From an uncultured Pelagibacteraceae bacterium (GTDB lineage: Bacteria; Pseudomonadota; Alphaproteobacteria; Pelagibacterales; Pelagibacteraceae): a stretch of DNA of 64,000 bases. The stretch is taken from positions 186,001 through 250,000 of the forward strand of contig CACCOB010000002.1 of assembly GCA_902547535.1 (NCBI GenBank), given 5' to 3'. Below, piece after piece: positions 46,655 through 56,307 of this stretch. Under the pieces are notes generated by a model, which was given only the letters and a program-made list of their open reading frames with translations, did not search any database and was not told where the DNA came from. The position numbers were made by a program, and so were the translations under genes. The number at the start of each line of letters is the position of its first letter. Within the stretch, counting starts at the first letter, position 1.

Positions 46655-48993
46655 TAAGATCTAACTTTAGTTTTCTTAGGATCGTAATGAGGAAATCCTA
46701 CAATTTTAGCTGGAATTCTTTTTTGATGACCATCTATTTTTCCAATTTCGACTTCATTTCCTATTTCTGAATGACCTATATCTATTCTGCATAAGGCAAT
46801 ATTTTTATTTAGTGTTGGTGAAATACACCCGCTTGTAATCACTCCAACTTGAGATCTTCCAATGTGTACACAATCACCATGGTTTGCTTGTTCTTTACCA
46901 ATCAATTCTAACCCAACTAATTTTTTTTGAGGGTTTTCTTTTCTCTTAACAAGGTTTTCTCTTCCTATGAAATCCTCCGTTTTAGATTTTAATGGTACAG
47001 AAAAACCAATCCCTGCTTCAAAGGGATCTTGTTGCCCGTCAAATTCATTACCAAATAATATTAAACCAGCTTCAATTCTTAAAAGATCTAAAGCAGCAAA
47101 ACCAGCAGGTATCAAACCTTCGTCTTTACCTGCTTCCATTACTTTATCCCAAACAGTTGGTGCATCGCTTGGGTGACACCAAATTTCAAAACCAAGTTCA
47201 CCAGTATAACCAGTCCTTGAAACAATCAATGGTATTCCATTTAATTCTTCTAATCTACAAATACTAAATCTAAACCATTCCAATTCAGATATAGAGGGCT
47301 GTGTAGGAGGTGTAAAAATTATTTTTTCTAAAATTTTTCTACTTTTTGGTCCTTGCAAAGATAGATTATTTATTTGGTCTGTAGAATTTTTTATATGAAC
47401 TTTATAATTTTTCTTTTTTGCTTGTTCTTTAAGCCATTCACCACCATACTCATCTCCACAAACCCATCTAAAACCATGATCACTAAGTTTTAATAAAGTA
47501 CCATCATCAAACATGGTACCATTTTCATAGCACATAGCTGAATAAACAATTTGGCCTACTGAAAGTTTTTTAACATTTCGAGTTAAAGTGTAATTCATTA
47601 ATTCTTCAGCATCAGGACCAAGAATTTCAAATTTTCTTAAAGAAGATAAATCAATTAAAACAGCTTTTTCTCTACAAGCATTATATTCGTTTATAACTCC
47701 ATGTTTTGTGTAATCATTTGGTAACCAAAAACCTCTAGCATCAACAAAGTTTCTAGTTAGTTTTGAAGTTCTTTCGTAAAACCCTGTGTTCCTTGTAAGT
47801 TTATTTTCTGAGTCTGTTTTCATTCTAAATCCATAAGATTTTGTAAATTCTTTACTTTTTTCATAAGTTCTAACAAAAATATCAGTAGGGTTCCATCCAT
47901 TACAGCTATCAATATCACTAGGACAAGCTGTTGTTCCACAGGTTAAATCTTTAAGTGCTTTAAAAATTACATAATCGCCTGGTCTGGCATAAGACTCGTC
48001 AGAGGTTACCGAGTTTAGTCCTCCAGCAGATGTATTAAAAAAAAGATTTATCGCTTGCCAACCTTTTTTTTTCTCTACTCCATATTTTTCCATAGAATCA
48101 TTTAAATTATCAGAACAATTTGCATGTCCAAAATATCCTGAGTCTTCATAATATTTTGAAGTACAGGCTAAGTTGAATGTATCGTGTATACCAACAGTAT
48201 CTCTTATCACTTCTATTAAAGGTTCATGATCAGTGTCATAAAATTTTGAATATAGCCCTGGACCAGGAAAAGTATGACCCATAAAAGTTCTAGTTGTTTG
48301 CCAATCAAGACCTCTCTCCAAACCTTTTTCTAATTTAGCTGTATCATAAGCAACAAAGTCCGAACACTGTCTTCCCGTTGGTGTTATAATTTGAATGTAA
48401 TCACCAGCTTTGACTTGATAGCCAGTTGCAGTTTTTCTATCAATATTTACTTCATGATCTGGATCATAAATTGGATCTGGTATTAATGAAAATTCTTTAT
48501 CATTATTTTTAATTTTAGCTCTTTTTATTATTATTGTTAAATCTGATGGTGGATTTTGATCATGAACAAGCATGTCATCTGCAGGCGCTGCAAACATGCA
48601 ATAACATTTATCTTTAGATTTTAAATTTATTTTTTCACCAGCTTTAGTATTTTTATCAAATAATATTGCTGACTTAGCTTTTTCAATTTTTAAATTTCTT
48701 TTGTTTAATTGAAGCAAAGCTTGCATAGAGCTTTCATCTTTATTAAAAAGTATTTTTTTTATTTCAGAAGAATTTTTATTTTCTTTTAAATTTAAAAGAC
48801 CTAATTCTGAGTTTCCATTTTTATCAAAAGAATTAATTTCGCAAATTTGATTTCCCTCATTATTAATTATTTGAATTTTATCATCAGGAAAAATTTGAAT
48901 TCCTGTAATTCCACCAGCATTGACAATATACCTTTCAACTCCAGGTGGTAATACATTTAAACCAGGTTCTTTTATAGCCAAACTAGTTTGCAT
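46654..48993 (-). CDS. DUF1989-GcvT (aminomethyltransferase-like) fusion
   Basis: DUF1989: YQVKAGDYIQIITPTGRQCSDFVAY...LACTSKYY; GcvT: CREKAVLIDLSSLRKFEILGPDAEELMNYTLTRNV...SRTGYTGELGFEIW...LRIEAGLILFGNE. Confidence 0.9.
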   Translation of the reverse strand: MQTSLAIKEPGLNVLPPGVERYIVNAGGITGIQIFPDDKIQIINNEGNQICEINSFDKNGNSELGLLNLKENKNSSEIKKILFNKDESSMQALLQLNKRNLKIEKAKSAILFDKNTKAGEKINLKSKDKCYCMFAAPADDMLVHDQNPPSDLTIIIKRAKIKNNDKEFSLIPDPIYDPDHEVNIDRKTATGYQVKAGDYIQIITPTGRQCSDFVAYDTAKLEKGLERGLDWQTTRTFMGHTFPGPGLYSKFYDTDHEPLIEVIRDTVGIHDTFNLACTSKYYEDSGYFGHANCSDNLNDSMEKYGVEKKKGWQAINLFFNTSAGGLNSVTSDESYARPGDYVIFKALKDLTCGTTACPSDIDSCNGWNPTDIFVRTYEKSKEFTKSYGFRMKTDSENKLTRNTGFYERTSKLTRNFVDARGFWLPNDYTKHGVINEYNACREKAVLIDLSSLRKFEILGPDAEELMNYTLTRNVKKLSVGQIVYSAMCYENGTMFDDGTLLKLSDHGFRWVCGDEYGGEWLKEQAKKKNYKVHIKNSTDQINNLSLQGPKSRKILEKIIFTPPTQPSISELEWFRFSICRLEELNGIPLIVSRTGYTGELGFEIWCHPSDAPTVWDKVMEAGKDEGLIPAGFAALDLLRIEAGLILFGNEFDGQQDPFEAGIGFSVPLKSKTEDFIGRENLVKRKENPQKKLVGLELIGKEQANHGDCVHIGRSQVGVITSGCISPTLNKNIALCRIDIGHSEIGNEVEIGKIDGHQKRIPAKIVGFPHYDPKKTKVRS

Positions 48994-49140
48994 AAATAAT
49001 TTAAATATGCCTAAACTATATTAAAGTATCAACAAATTTATATATAAATTGTATATATACATTTGTATCTATTTTGCTTATTGACTGTCACTTTAATAGA
49101 GAAGATAATTTGCTTCTTAATATTAAGGAAAGGGAAAATA

Positions 49141-50088
49141 ATGAGAAAAATAATATCTTTACTATCAGCTTTAGTAATTTCTCTTGTAAGTTTTGCAGGA
49201 ATTTCTAACGCAGCAGATAGTAAAAAACCGATTGTTATCCCAACTCATAACTGGTCAAGCCAAATAGTAATGGCATATGTTATTGGTGGAATTTTTGAAA
49301 GCATGGGTAACAATGTAAAATATGTAAATGCTGACTCACAGGCAGTATACGAGTCAATTAGAATTGGAGACGTAACTATATCTCACGAAGTGTGGGAGTC
49401 TGCTTTTGGTAAATCATTCACAACTGCTTTAGATAAAGGTGGTTTATTAGATATGGGTGATCACGAAGCAAGAACTCTTGAAGATATGGGTTATCCAAAC
49501 TGGGTTGTAGAAAAAGGCTTATGTCCAGGTCTACCTGATTGGACAGCTTTAAAAAATCCAGATTGTGCAAAAAACTTTACAACACCTGACTCTCCAGATG
49601 GAAAAGGAAGAATGTTGGAAGGACCACAAACTTGGCATGGAGATTTAATACCTCAAAGAGTTGATGCTCTTGGTTTAGGAGATCTATGGTGGGTGAAATT
49701 TGCTGGTAGTGCAGATGCATTATGGGCGGAATTAGCAGCAGCTAAAAAAGAAGGAAGAGGAACTATCATATTTAACTGGACGCCAAACTTTACAGATGGT
49801 GCTGGTTTTACTTTCATCGACTTTCCTCCATACACAGCTGGTTGTAGACCAGAAGATGGTGGAGATGGAAAATGTGGTTCTCCAGATGGTTATTTGAAAA
49901 AAGCAGCGCATGAAGATTTTCCAAAAACTCATCCTGCAGCAGCTAAGGCGTTTCAAAAACTTTCTTTCTCTACAAGTCAAATTGGTGCAATGGCAGCTTT
50001 AGTTGACGTTGACAAAATGACTCATGAAGATGCAGCTAAAAAATGGTTAGCTGACAACAAGAGTGTTTGGCAAGCTTTTACAAAATAA
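49141..50088 (+). CDS. proX: Glycine betaine/proline-type ABC substrate-binding protein
   Basis: Signal peptide MRKIISLLSALVISLVSFAGISNA begins at 49141 after a GGAAAGGG region; the track start at 49063 is probably too far upstream; OpuAC-like body. Confidence 0.9.
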   Translation: MRKIISLLSALVISLVSFAGISNAADSKKPIVIPTHNWSSQIVMAYVIGGIFESMGNNVKYVNADSQAVYESIRIGDVTISHEVWESAFGKSFTTALDKGGLLDMGDHEARTLEDMGYPNWVVEKGLCPGLPDWTALKNPDCAKNFTTPDSPDGKGRMLEGPQTWHGDLIPQRVDALGLGDLWWVKFAGSADALWAELAAAKKEGRGTIIFNWTPNFTDGAGFTFIDFPPYTAGCRPEDGGDGKCGSPDGYLKKAAHEDFPKTHPAAAKAFQKLSFSTSQIGAMAALVDVDKMTHEDAAKKWLADNKSVWQAFTK

Positions 50089-50109
50089 GCTTTAAAAACT
50101 AAAGATTAA

Positions 50110-50143
50110 ATCTCTCCCAACAATGTTGGGGGAGATTTTTTTT
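50110..50143 (+). terminator. Rho-independent terminator after proX
   Basis: ATCTCTCCCAAC-AAT-loop region-GTTGGGGGAGAT (one G:U) followed by an eight-T run. Confidence 0.88.
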
Positions 50144-50161
50144 AACAAAAACCAATGTGCT

Positions 50162-50623
50162 ATGATCAAATTATTTTATTTAATATTTTTTAGCTTTATT
50201 CTTATCAGTAATGCTTTTGCAAAAAATATTAATATAAATGAAGATCTTAATTTGGAATTTAATTGTAAATTAGAAAAAAAAATAATCAAAAACTCTGAAT
50301 ATAATTACAAAACGTTTTTAGCGGAAGAAGTTGATGAACAGAATTTAAATTCTTTAAAATTATATACTAATCAACCAAGTACTTTGATGGTAAATGGATT
50401 GTCTGATTTTTTCTCACAAAACTCAAATTTTGATGTGAAAATAGTAAATAAAGATGTAGTTTTATTTAAAGCATTTAATAAAGAAAAAAGTTATTCAGAA
50501 TCTGCGATAATTACTAGAAAAACTGGAGAATTAATTCACGAAATAACTAAGAACATTAACAGCGAAAATTCAGAAAAATATATAACTATTTATTATTGTA
50601 AAAATAAAACAAAAAATGCCTAA
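50162..50623 (+). CDS. Secreted hypothetical protein
   Basis: MIKLFYLIFFSFILISNAFAKN signal peptide; the track start at 50123 lies inside the terminator stem. Confidence 0.7.
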   Translation: MIKLFYLIFFSFILISNAFAKNININEDLNLEFNCKLEKKIIKNSEYNYKTFLAEEVDEQNLNSLKLYTNQPSTLMVNGLSDFFSQNSNFDVKIVNKDVVLFKAFNKEKSYSESAIITRKTGELIHEITKNINSENSEKYITIYYCKNKTKNA

Positions 50624-50657
50624 TTTTTTTTTTATAAATTATGTGTAAAATGAAATC

Positions 50658-51035
50658 ATGAAAAGAGTATTATTTTGTATCCTTTTTTACCTTTTAGCAA
50701 CGTCAATTGTCCAGGCAAGAAGTACTGGTTGTAAAGAAGGAAACTGTGAAAATGGGTATGGCAAATGGATTTACACAGACAAAACAACCTATGAAGGCGA
50801 GTGGGTTGCAACCAAAAAACATGGTCAAGGAGTAGAAACCTGGCCTAACGGATATATTTACAAAGGCGAATTTAAAAATAGTGAATGGAGCGGTATTGGA
50901 ACTTTATTTTTTCCCGATGGCTCTACTTACGAAGGAGAATGGTCCAAGGGATTTATGAATGGTAAAGGAACTTTTACCTGGTCTGATGGAAAACAAAAAA
51001 CTGGTATTTGGAAAAATGGAAAACTACAAGAGTAA
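50658..51035 (+). CDS. Secreted MORN-repeat protein
   Basis: YEGEWVATKKHGQGVETWPNGYIYKGEFKNSEWSGIGTLFFPDGSTYEGEWSKGFMNGKGTFTW. Confidence 0.92.
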   Translation: MKRVLFCILFYLLATSIVQARSTGCKEGNCENGYGKWIYTDKTTYEGEWVATKKHGQGVETWPNGYIYKGEFKNSEWSGIGTLFFPDGSTYEGEWSKGFMNGKGTFTWSDGKQKTGIWKNGKLQE

Positions 51036-51045
51036 TTTTAAGTAA

Positions 51046-51561
51046 ATGTCAGAACCTATCAAACAGTTTGGTGGCCTAATAGGAATTATGGTTATTATAT
51101 TTATAACTTTTTTTATCTTAAATAAAATGTTTGGTGAGGGTGATGAGTTGGTTGCTAAAATGAAAATAGAAGAAGAAAGAATTGCTCAAGAGAGAAAACT
51201 AAATAAATTAATCTCAAGTCTTCCATCAGGAATTCTAGTTTCTTTTGATGGTACAGATCATTTTAAATTATCAGATGAATTATATGAGGCGGTTTGCAAA
51301 GCAACAAAACTTATTCCTCAACGTGCAATTATGGGAGCAAATTTTTTAAACTTTAGAGCACATGAAATTTACACCATCAATGGTAATAAGATAGATGAAA
51401 CGTTTGTTAGATGGGATAAAGATAAAAAAAAGTGTTTTGCTGGTTTTGTAGTTAGTGGGAATAATGTTGGTGTAGATGAAACTATTTCTGTAAGTGGAGA
51501 AGCTTTAAGTTTTTTAAGTACAGGAATTGATACAAGAGTTTATTTTATAAAAAATTTTTAG
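51046..51561 (+). CDS. Hypothetical protein with N-terminal TM anchor
   Basis: FGGLIGIMVIIFITFFILNKMF TM then a soluble domain. Confidence 0.65.
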   Translation: MSEPIKQFGGLIGIMVIIFITFFILNKMFGEGDELVAKMKIEEERIAQERKLNKLISSLPSGILVSFDGTDHFKLSDELYEAVCKATKLIPQRAIMGANFLNFRAHEIYTINGNKIDETFVRWDKDKKKCFAGFVVSGNNVGVDETISVSGEALSFLSTGIDTRVYFIKNF

Positions 51562-51627
51562 GGAGGAAATTTAACAAATTTAAGCGATTTTATTTTATCT
51601 TAATTTCGTATAACCTTAATATAATTT

Positions 51628-52659
51628 ATGTCTGAACCAGTAATTAAATGTGAGTCTGTTTATAAGATATTTGGTGAAAATGCTGAAACTATGCTTAAAA
51701 AAGCGAATGGCAATGTAGATGCAAAAACTTTTCAAGAAAATGGATGCATAGTTGGGGTTAATAACGCTTCTTTTGAGGTATCTAAAGGAGAAATGTTAGT
51801 CGTAATGGGACTTTCAGGTTCAGGTAAGTCTACACTGTTAAGATGTATATCGAGATTAACAGACGCAACAGGTGGAAAAATCTTCATTGAAGGTCAAGAT
51901 CTATTAAATTTAAATAATAAAGAATTGATCGATCTTAGAAGAAATAAGATGGGAATGGTTTTTCAAAGTTTTGCGCTTCTTCCCCATAAAACAGTTGTCG
52001 AAAATATAGCTTTTCCTTTGCAAATTAAGGGTATTAATACGGGGGAGAGCATCAATAAAGCAATGGATATGGTCAAACTAGTTGGTCTTGATGGAAGAGA
52101 AAACTATTTTCCGCGAGAATTGTCTGGAGGACAACAACAGAGAGTAGGTATTGCTAGATCATTAGCAGTTGAGCCAGATATTTGGTTTTTAGATGAACCT
52201 TTTTCAGCGCTGGATCCGTTAATCCGAAAAGAGATGCAAGATGAATTTTTAAGACTACAAGAAAAGCTACAAAAAACAATTATGTTTATAACCCATGATT
52301 TTGATGAAGCTCTTAAACTTGCTGATCGAATTGCAATTATGAAAGATGGGATTATTGAACAATTAGATACTCCTGCAAATATAGTTTTAAACCCTGCAAC
52401 AGAATATGTAAGAAAATTTACTGAAGAAGTGCCAAGAGAAAAAGTTTTATTAATTAAAGATGTAATGGACTCTCCAACTACAGAAAATATAGGTGATTTA
52501 AAAGTTTTAAGAGACGAAATAATTGAAAATGTGGCAGAAAAAATATTAACACAAGAAAAGACTGTAGCTGTAATAGATAACAACAATAATATTGTCGGAT
52601 CTATTAATCCAACAAAAATTATTAATACAGTTTTTGGAGGAAGAAAAAATAGTAATTAA
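51628..52659 (+). CDS. proV: Glycine betaine ABC transporter ATPase
   Basis: VVMGLSGSGKSTLLRCISRL, ELSGGQQQRVGIARSLAVEPDIWFLDEPFSALDPLIR. Confidence 0.95.
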   Translation: MSEPVIKCESVYKIFGENAETMLKKANGNVDAKTFQENGCIVGVNNASFEVSKGEMLVVMGLSGSGKSTLLRCISRLTDATGGKIFIEGQDLLNLNNKELIDLRRNKMGMVFQSFALLPHKTVVENIAFPLQIKGINTGESINKAMDMVKLVGLDGRENYFPRELSGGQQQRVGIARSLAVEPDIWFLDEPFSALDPLIRKEMQDEFLRLQEKLQKTIMFITHDFDEALKLADRIAIMKDGIIEQLDTPANIVLNPATEYVRKFTEEVPREKVLLIKDVMDSPTTENIGDLKVLRDEIIENVAEKILTQEKTVAVIDNNNNIVGSINPTKIINTVFGGRKNSN

Positions 52660-52662
52660 ACT

Positions 52663-54816
52663 ATGGAAATTCTAAAAAAATATCCAAAATTATTTCAATG
52701 GTTATTTTTATTAATAGTATTTTTTGCTTTATGTTTTGCAATTGATGTACCTGAAACTTATAAATTTATTAGAGGGCAAGCTGAATTTGTAAAAGACCCC
52801 AATCAAAGCACCTTTGTTTTTTTAGGAAAAGAAGTGAGGTATTACGCTTTTGATGTTTTTTGGAGACTTCCTCCTTTACTTGGTTGGTTGCCAATTTGGA
52901 TAAATGACTCTTTATTCTTTCTTATGAATGATTGGATGCCAATGGAGTTTTGGAACGAAGATACTCAAGAATATAAAACTAGACCGTTAGTTTTACAAAT
53001 TACTAGAAACCTAACTGCCTTTATGACTTTTCTAATAGAATTAATTAGAGAGATTTTACTTGGTGGACTTGAAACTATCGTAGCATTTACAAGTTGGGAT
53101 TGGATTGATGCTAATCCTTGGGCAGAATTGCCTGGCTTACCATGGACTATTGTTGCTGCTGGTTCTGCAATACTTGCTTATAAGTTAGGTGGTAGAGGGT
53201 TGGCAATTTTTGCAGGTTTAGCAATGACTTATATTTCTATTTTTGGTCAGTGGAAACCATCAATGCAGACATTATCTTTTATTTTAGTTGCAGCACCACT
53301 ATCATTTATATTTGGATTAAGTCTTGGTATTGCTGCCTTTAAGAGTAAAAGAGTTGAAAAAGCTTTATATCCAATACTTTTAGTCATGCAAACAATGCCT
53401 CAGTACGCTGTGTTAGTTCCTGCTCTTGTACTTTTTGGAGTTGGGGATCATGCGGCAGTGATTATAACAATGATTGTAGCTGTACCTCCTATGATATTAT
53501 TGACCTTATTAGGATTAAGAGCTGTTCCACCGGAGGTTATTGAAGCTGGTAGAATGAGTGGATGCAATAATTGGCAACTAATGTTCAAAGTTTTAATTCC
53601 AACAGCAAGAAGAGATATTTTGATCGGAGTTAACCAAGTTATAATGGTTTGTTTTTCTATGGCTGTTATCTCCGCTTTTATTGGAGCAAAAGGTTTAGGG
53701 TTTAATTTATTGTTAGCATTAAATCAGTTAAATATTGGATTAGCTTTGGAAGCAGGACTTTGTATTAGTTTGATTGCAATTCTATTAGATAAAATGTCCT
53801 TAGCTTGGGCGAATAAACAAGTTGATTATTTTGGGAATCTAAATTTTTTCCAAAGGAATAAAAATTCATTATTTTTTGGACTAATAATGATTGTAGGAAT
53901 TGCGTTAGCGTATTTTGGATCTATTTATTTTAAAGGTGGATATAATTATTTATTTGAAGTTCCACATAATAAAGGGATATCAACTGCTGATTTTTGGAAC
54001 AAAGGAGTTGACTGGATATTCGATACATTTTTTGTTTACATAAAAGCATTTAATACTTGGTTAATTGTTGAAGTACTTCAGCCAATGAGAGCTTTATATT
54101 TAAGAATGCCAGCAATAGCTACAATAGTATTAGTAGTTGGAGCGGGATATTTGATTGGTGGCATAAGATCAGCTTTAGTAGTTTGTGGTTTGACTTTATT
54201 TATAGCATTAAGTCCTTGGTGGGATAGAGCTTTAGTAACAACTTATATGGCAACATTTGGCGTGATTGTATCATGTATTATTGGATTTACAGTTGGAACT
54301 TTGTGTTTTCAAAATAAACACTCTACAAAATTTATGTTAAACGTATGTGATATTTTTCAAACCTTTCCATCATTTGTATATTTAATTCCTGTAATGATGC
54401 TATTTGGTATAACTGATACTTCTGTTCTTATAGCGGTAATAGTTTATGCGACTATACCTGCAACGAGATATACAATAGAAGGACTTAGAAGTGTCCCGTC
54501 TGGTTTACATGATGCTGCAACGATGTCAGGGGTAACAAAATTTCAAAGATTATTTAAGATAGAGTTTCCTTTAGCATTCCCACATATGATGTTGGGACTT
54601 AATCAAACAATAGTTTTTGCTTTATTTATGGTGATTATAGGGGCATTTATAGGTACTGAGGATTTAGGACAATACATTTTAAAAGCTTTGTCTGACAAAA
54701 AAGGTGCGGGTATTGGATTAACATTAGGAATATGTGTTGCTTTCATAGGTTTAATTTTTGATAATTTAATAAGAACTTGGGTTGATAAAAGAAAAAAACA
54801 TTTGGGTATAGATTAA
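52663..54816 (+). CDS. proW: Glycine betaine ABC permease with two fused permease domains
   Basis: Two EAA-type regions: GLRAVPPEVIEAGRMSGCNNWQLMFKVLIPTARRDILIGVNQ and GLRSVPSGLHDAATMSGVTKFQRLFKIEFPLAFPHMMLGLNQ. Confidence 0.93.
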   Translation: MEILKKYPKLFQWLFLLIVFFALCFAIDVPETYKFIRGQAEFVKDPNQSTFVFLGKEVRYYAFDVFWRLPPLLGWLPIWINDSLFFLMNDWMPMEFWNEDTQEYKTRPLVLQITRNLTAFMTFLIELIREILLGGLETIVAFTSWDWIDANPWAELPGLPWTIVAAGSAILAYKLGGRGLAIFAGLAMTYISIFGQWKPSMQTLSFILVAAPLSFIFGLSLGIAAFKSKRVEKALYPILLVMQTMPQYAVLVPALVLFGVGDHAAVIITMIVAVPPMILLTLLGLRAVPPEVIEAGRMSGCNNWQLMFKVLIPTARRDILIGVNQVIMVCFSMAVISAFIGAKGLGFNLLLALNQLNIGLALEAGLCISLIAILLDKMSLAWANKQVDYFGNLNFFQRNKNSLFFGLIMIVGIALAYFGSIYFKGGYNYLFEVPHNKGISTADFWNKGVDWIFDTFFVYIKAFNTWLIVEVLQPMRALYLRMPAIATIVLVVGAGYLIGGIRSALVVCGLTLFIALSPWWDRALVTTYMATFGVIVSCIIGFTVGTLCFQNKHSTKFMLNVCDIFQTFPSFVYLIPVMMLFGITDTSVLIAVIVYATIPATRYTIEGLRSVPSGLHDAATMSGVTKFQRLFKIEFPLAFPHMMLGLNQTIVFALFMVIIGAFIGTEDLGQYILKALSDKKGAGIGLTLGICVAFIGLIFDNLIRTWVDKRKKHLGID

Positions 54817-54820
54817 ACTT

Positions 54821-56299
54821 GTGAAAAAGTTTCTTGTTGCTATTGACCAAGGCACAACATCTTCAAGAGCAATTTTATTTGATTTAAAAGGTAATATAAA
54901 ATTCACATCTCAATTCGAGTTTACTCAATATTTTCCAAAAAATGGATGGGTTGAGCATAATCCAAACGAAATTTGGGCTTCAACTATTAAAGCTTTAAAA
55001 AATGTAATTAGAAAAGCTTCAAATTTAAAAGGTAAAATATTAAGTATAGGAATCACAAATCAAAGAGAAACAACCATCCTGTGGAATAAAAAAACTGGCA
55101 AAGCAATTTATAATGCAATTGTTTGGCAAGATAGAAGAACACAAGAATATTGTGAAAAACTAAAAAAAAAAAAATATGAGAATACTTTTAGAAAAAAAAC
55201 TGGATTATTTATTGATCCATATTTTTCGGCTACAAAAGTTAAATGGATCTTAGAGAATGTAAAAATTTCAAAGAAACTTTTAAAATCTAATAATTTACTC
55301 TTTGGAACAGTAGACACTTATTTAATTTGGAAGTTAACTAATGGAAAGCATCATTTAACTGATGCAACAAATGCAAGTAGGACAATGTTATTTAATATTA
55401 ATAACAATAATTGGGACAAAGAAATTTTAAAAAAACTGAATATCCCAAAAAGCATTCTACCAGGTGTAAAAAATTCAGCAGATAATTTTGGAATAACAAA
55501 TAAAAAAATAGTTGGATATGAAATTCCTATATCTGCAGTTTTAGGTGATCAACAAGCTGCAGCTGTTGGTCAATCTTGTTTTGAAAAAGGCTCGATAAAA
55601 AGTACTTATGGAACAGGAGCGTTTGCCATAATGAATACAGGATCTAAAAAAATATTTTCAAAAAATAAATTATTAACTACAATTTGCTATAGATTAAATG
55701 GAAAAAATACTTTTGCTCTCGAAGGCTCTATTTTTATTGCTGGGGCAGGTGTTCAATGGTTAAGAGATAAGTTAAAGCTAATAAATAATGCTTGTGATAC
55801 TGAACAAATTGCTAAATCAAAAAAAAACAATGAAGGTATCTATGTTGTGCCAGCTTTTAGTGGGATGGGAGCCCCATATTGGAGACCTGATGCAAGAGGA
55901 ATAATTACAGGTTTAACTAGAGACAGTGATTGGAAAACTTTAGTGAGGGCAGTGATAGAGTCTGTAGCATATCAAAGCTATGATCTTTTTAATGCAATGA
56001 GAAAAGATGGATTGAAGCCAAATAAAATTAAAATTGATGGCGGAATGGTTGAAAATAATTGGTTTTCTCAATTTTTAGCAAATATTATCAATGTTAAAAC
56101 AGAAAGACCCAAAGTATTGGAGACCACAGCTCTTGGGGTTGCATTATTTGCTGGATACCAAATTGGTGTATTTAAATCATTAGATCAAATAAAGAGAATA
56201 TGGAAAAAAGATAAAATTTTCAAACCTAAATTTAGTTATATTGTTAGAAACAAATTGTTGAATGGGTGGAAGTTATCCGTCAAGAAAACTTTATTATAG
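54821..56299 (+). CDS. glpK: Glycerol kinase
   Basis: LVAIDQGTTSSRAILFDLKGNI, WVEHNPNEIW, GITNQRETTILWNKKTGKAIYNAIVWQDRRT; GTG start. Confidence 0.96.
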   Translation: MKKFLVAIDQGTTSSRAILFDLKGNIKFTSQFEFTQYFPKNGWVEHNPNEIWASTIKALKNVIRKASNLKGKILSIGITNQRETTILWNKKTGKAIYNAIVWQDRRTQEYCEKLKKKKYENTFRKKTGLFIDPYFSATKVKWILENVKISKKLLKSNNLLFGTVDTYLIWKLTNGKHHLTDATNASRTMLFNINNNNWDKEILKKLNIPKSILPGVKNSADNFGITNKKIVGYEIPISAVLGDQQAAAVGQSCFEKGSIKSTYGTGAFAIMNTGSKKIFSKNKLLTTICYRLNGKNTFALEGSIFIAGAGVQWLRDKLKLINNACDTEQIAKSKKNNEGIYVVPAFSGMGAPYWRPDARGIITGLTRDSDWKTLVRAVIESVAYQSYDLFNAMRKDGLKPNKIKIDGGMVENNWFSQFLANIINVKTERPKVLETTALGVALFAGYQIGVFKSLDQIKRIWKKDKIFKPKFSYIVRNKLLNGWKLSVKKTLL

Positions 56300-56307
56300 A
56301 AAATTTA

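Noticed and set aside
49063-49140. N-terminal extension of the betaine-binding protein
   Set aside because: ATG at 49141 gives a standard signal peptide after a purine-rich ribosome-binding region.
50123-50161. N-terminal extension MLGEIFFNKNQCA of the secreted protein
   Set aside because: The upstream ATG sits in the terminator stem; ATG 50162 gives a proper signal peptide.
52104-52586. 160-aa ORF antisense to proV
   Set aside because: Fully overlaps ATPase motifs on the plus strand; no independent support.
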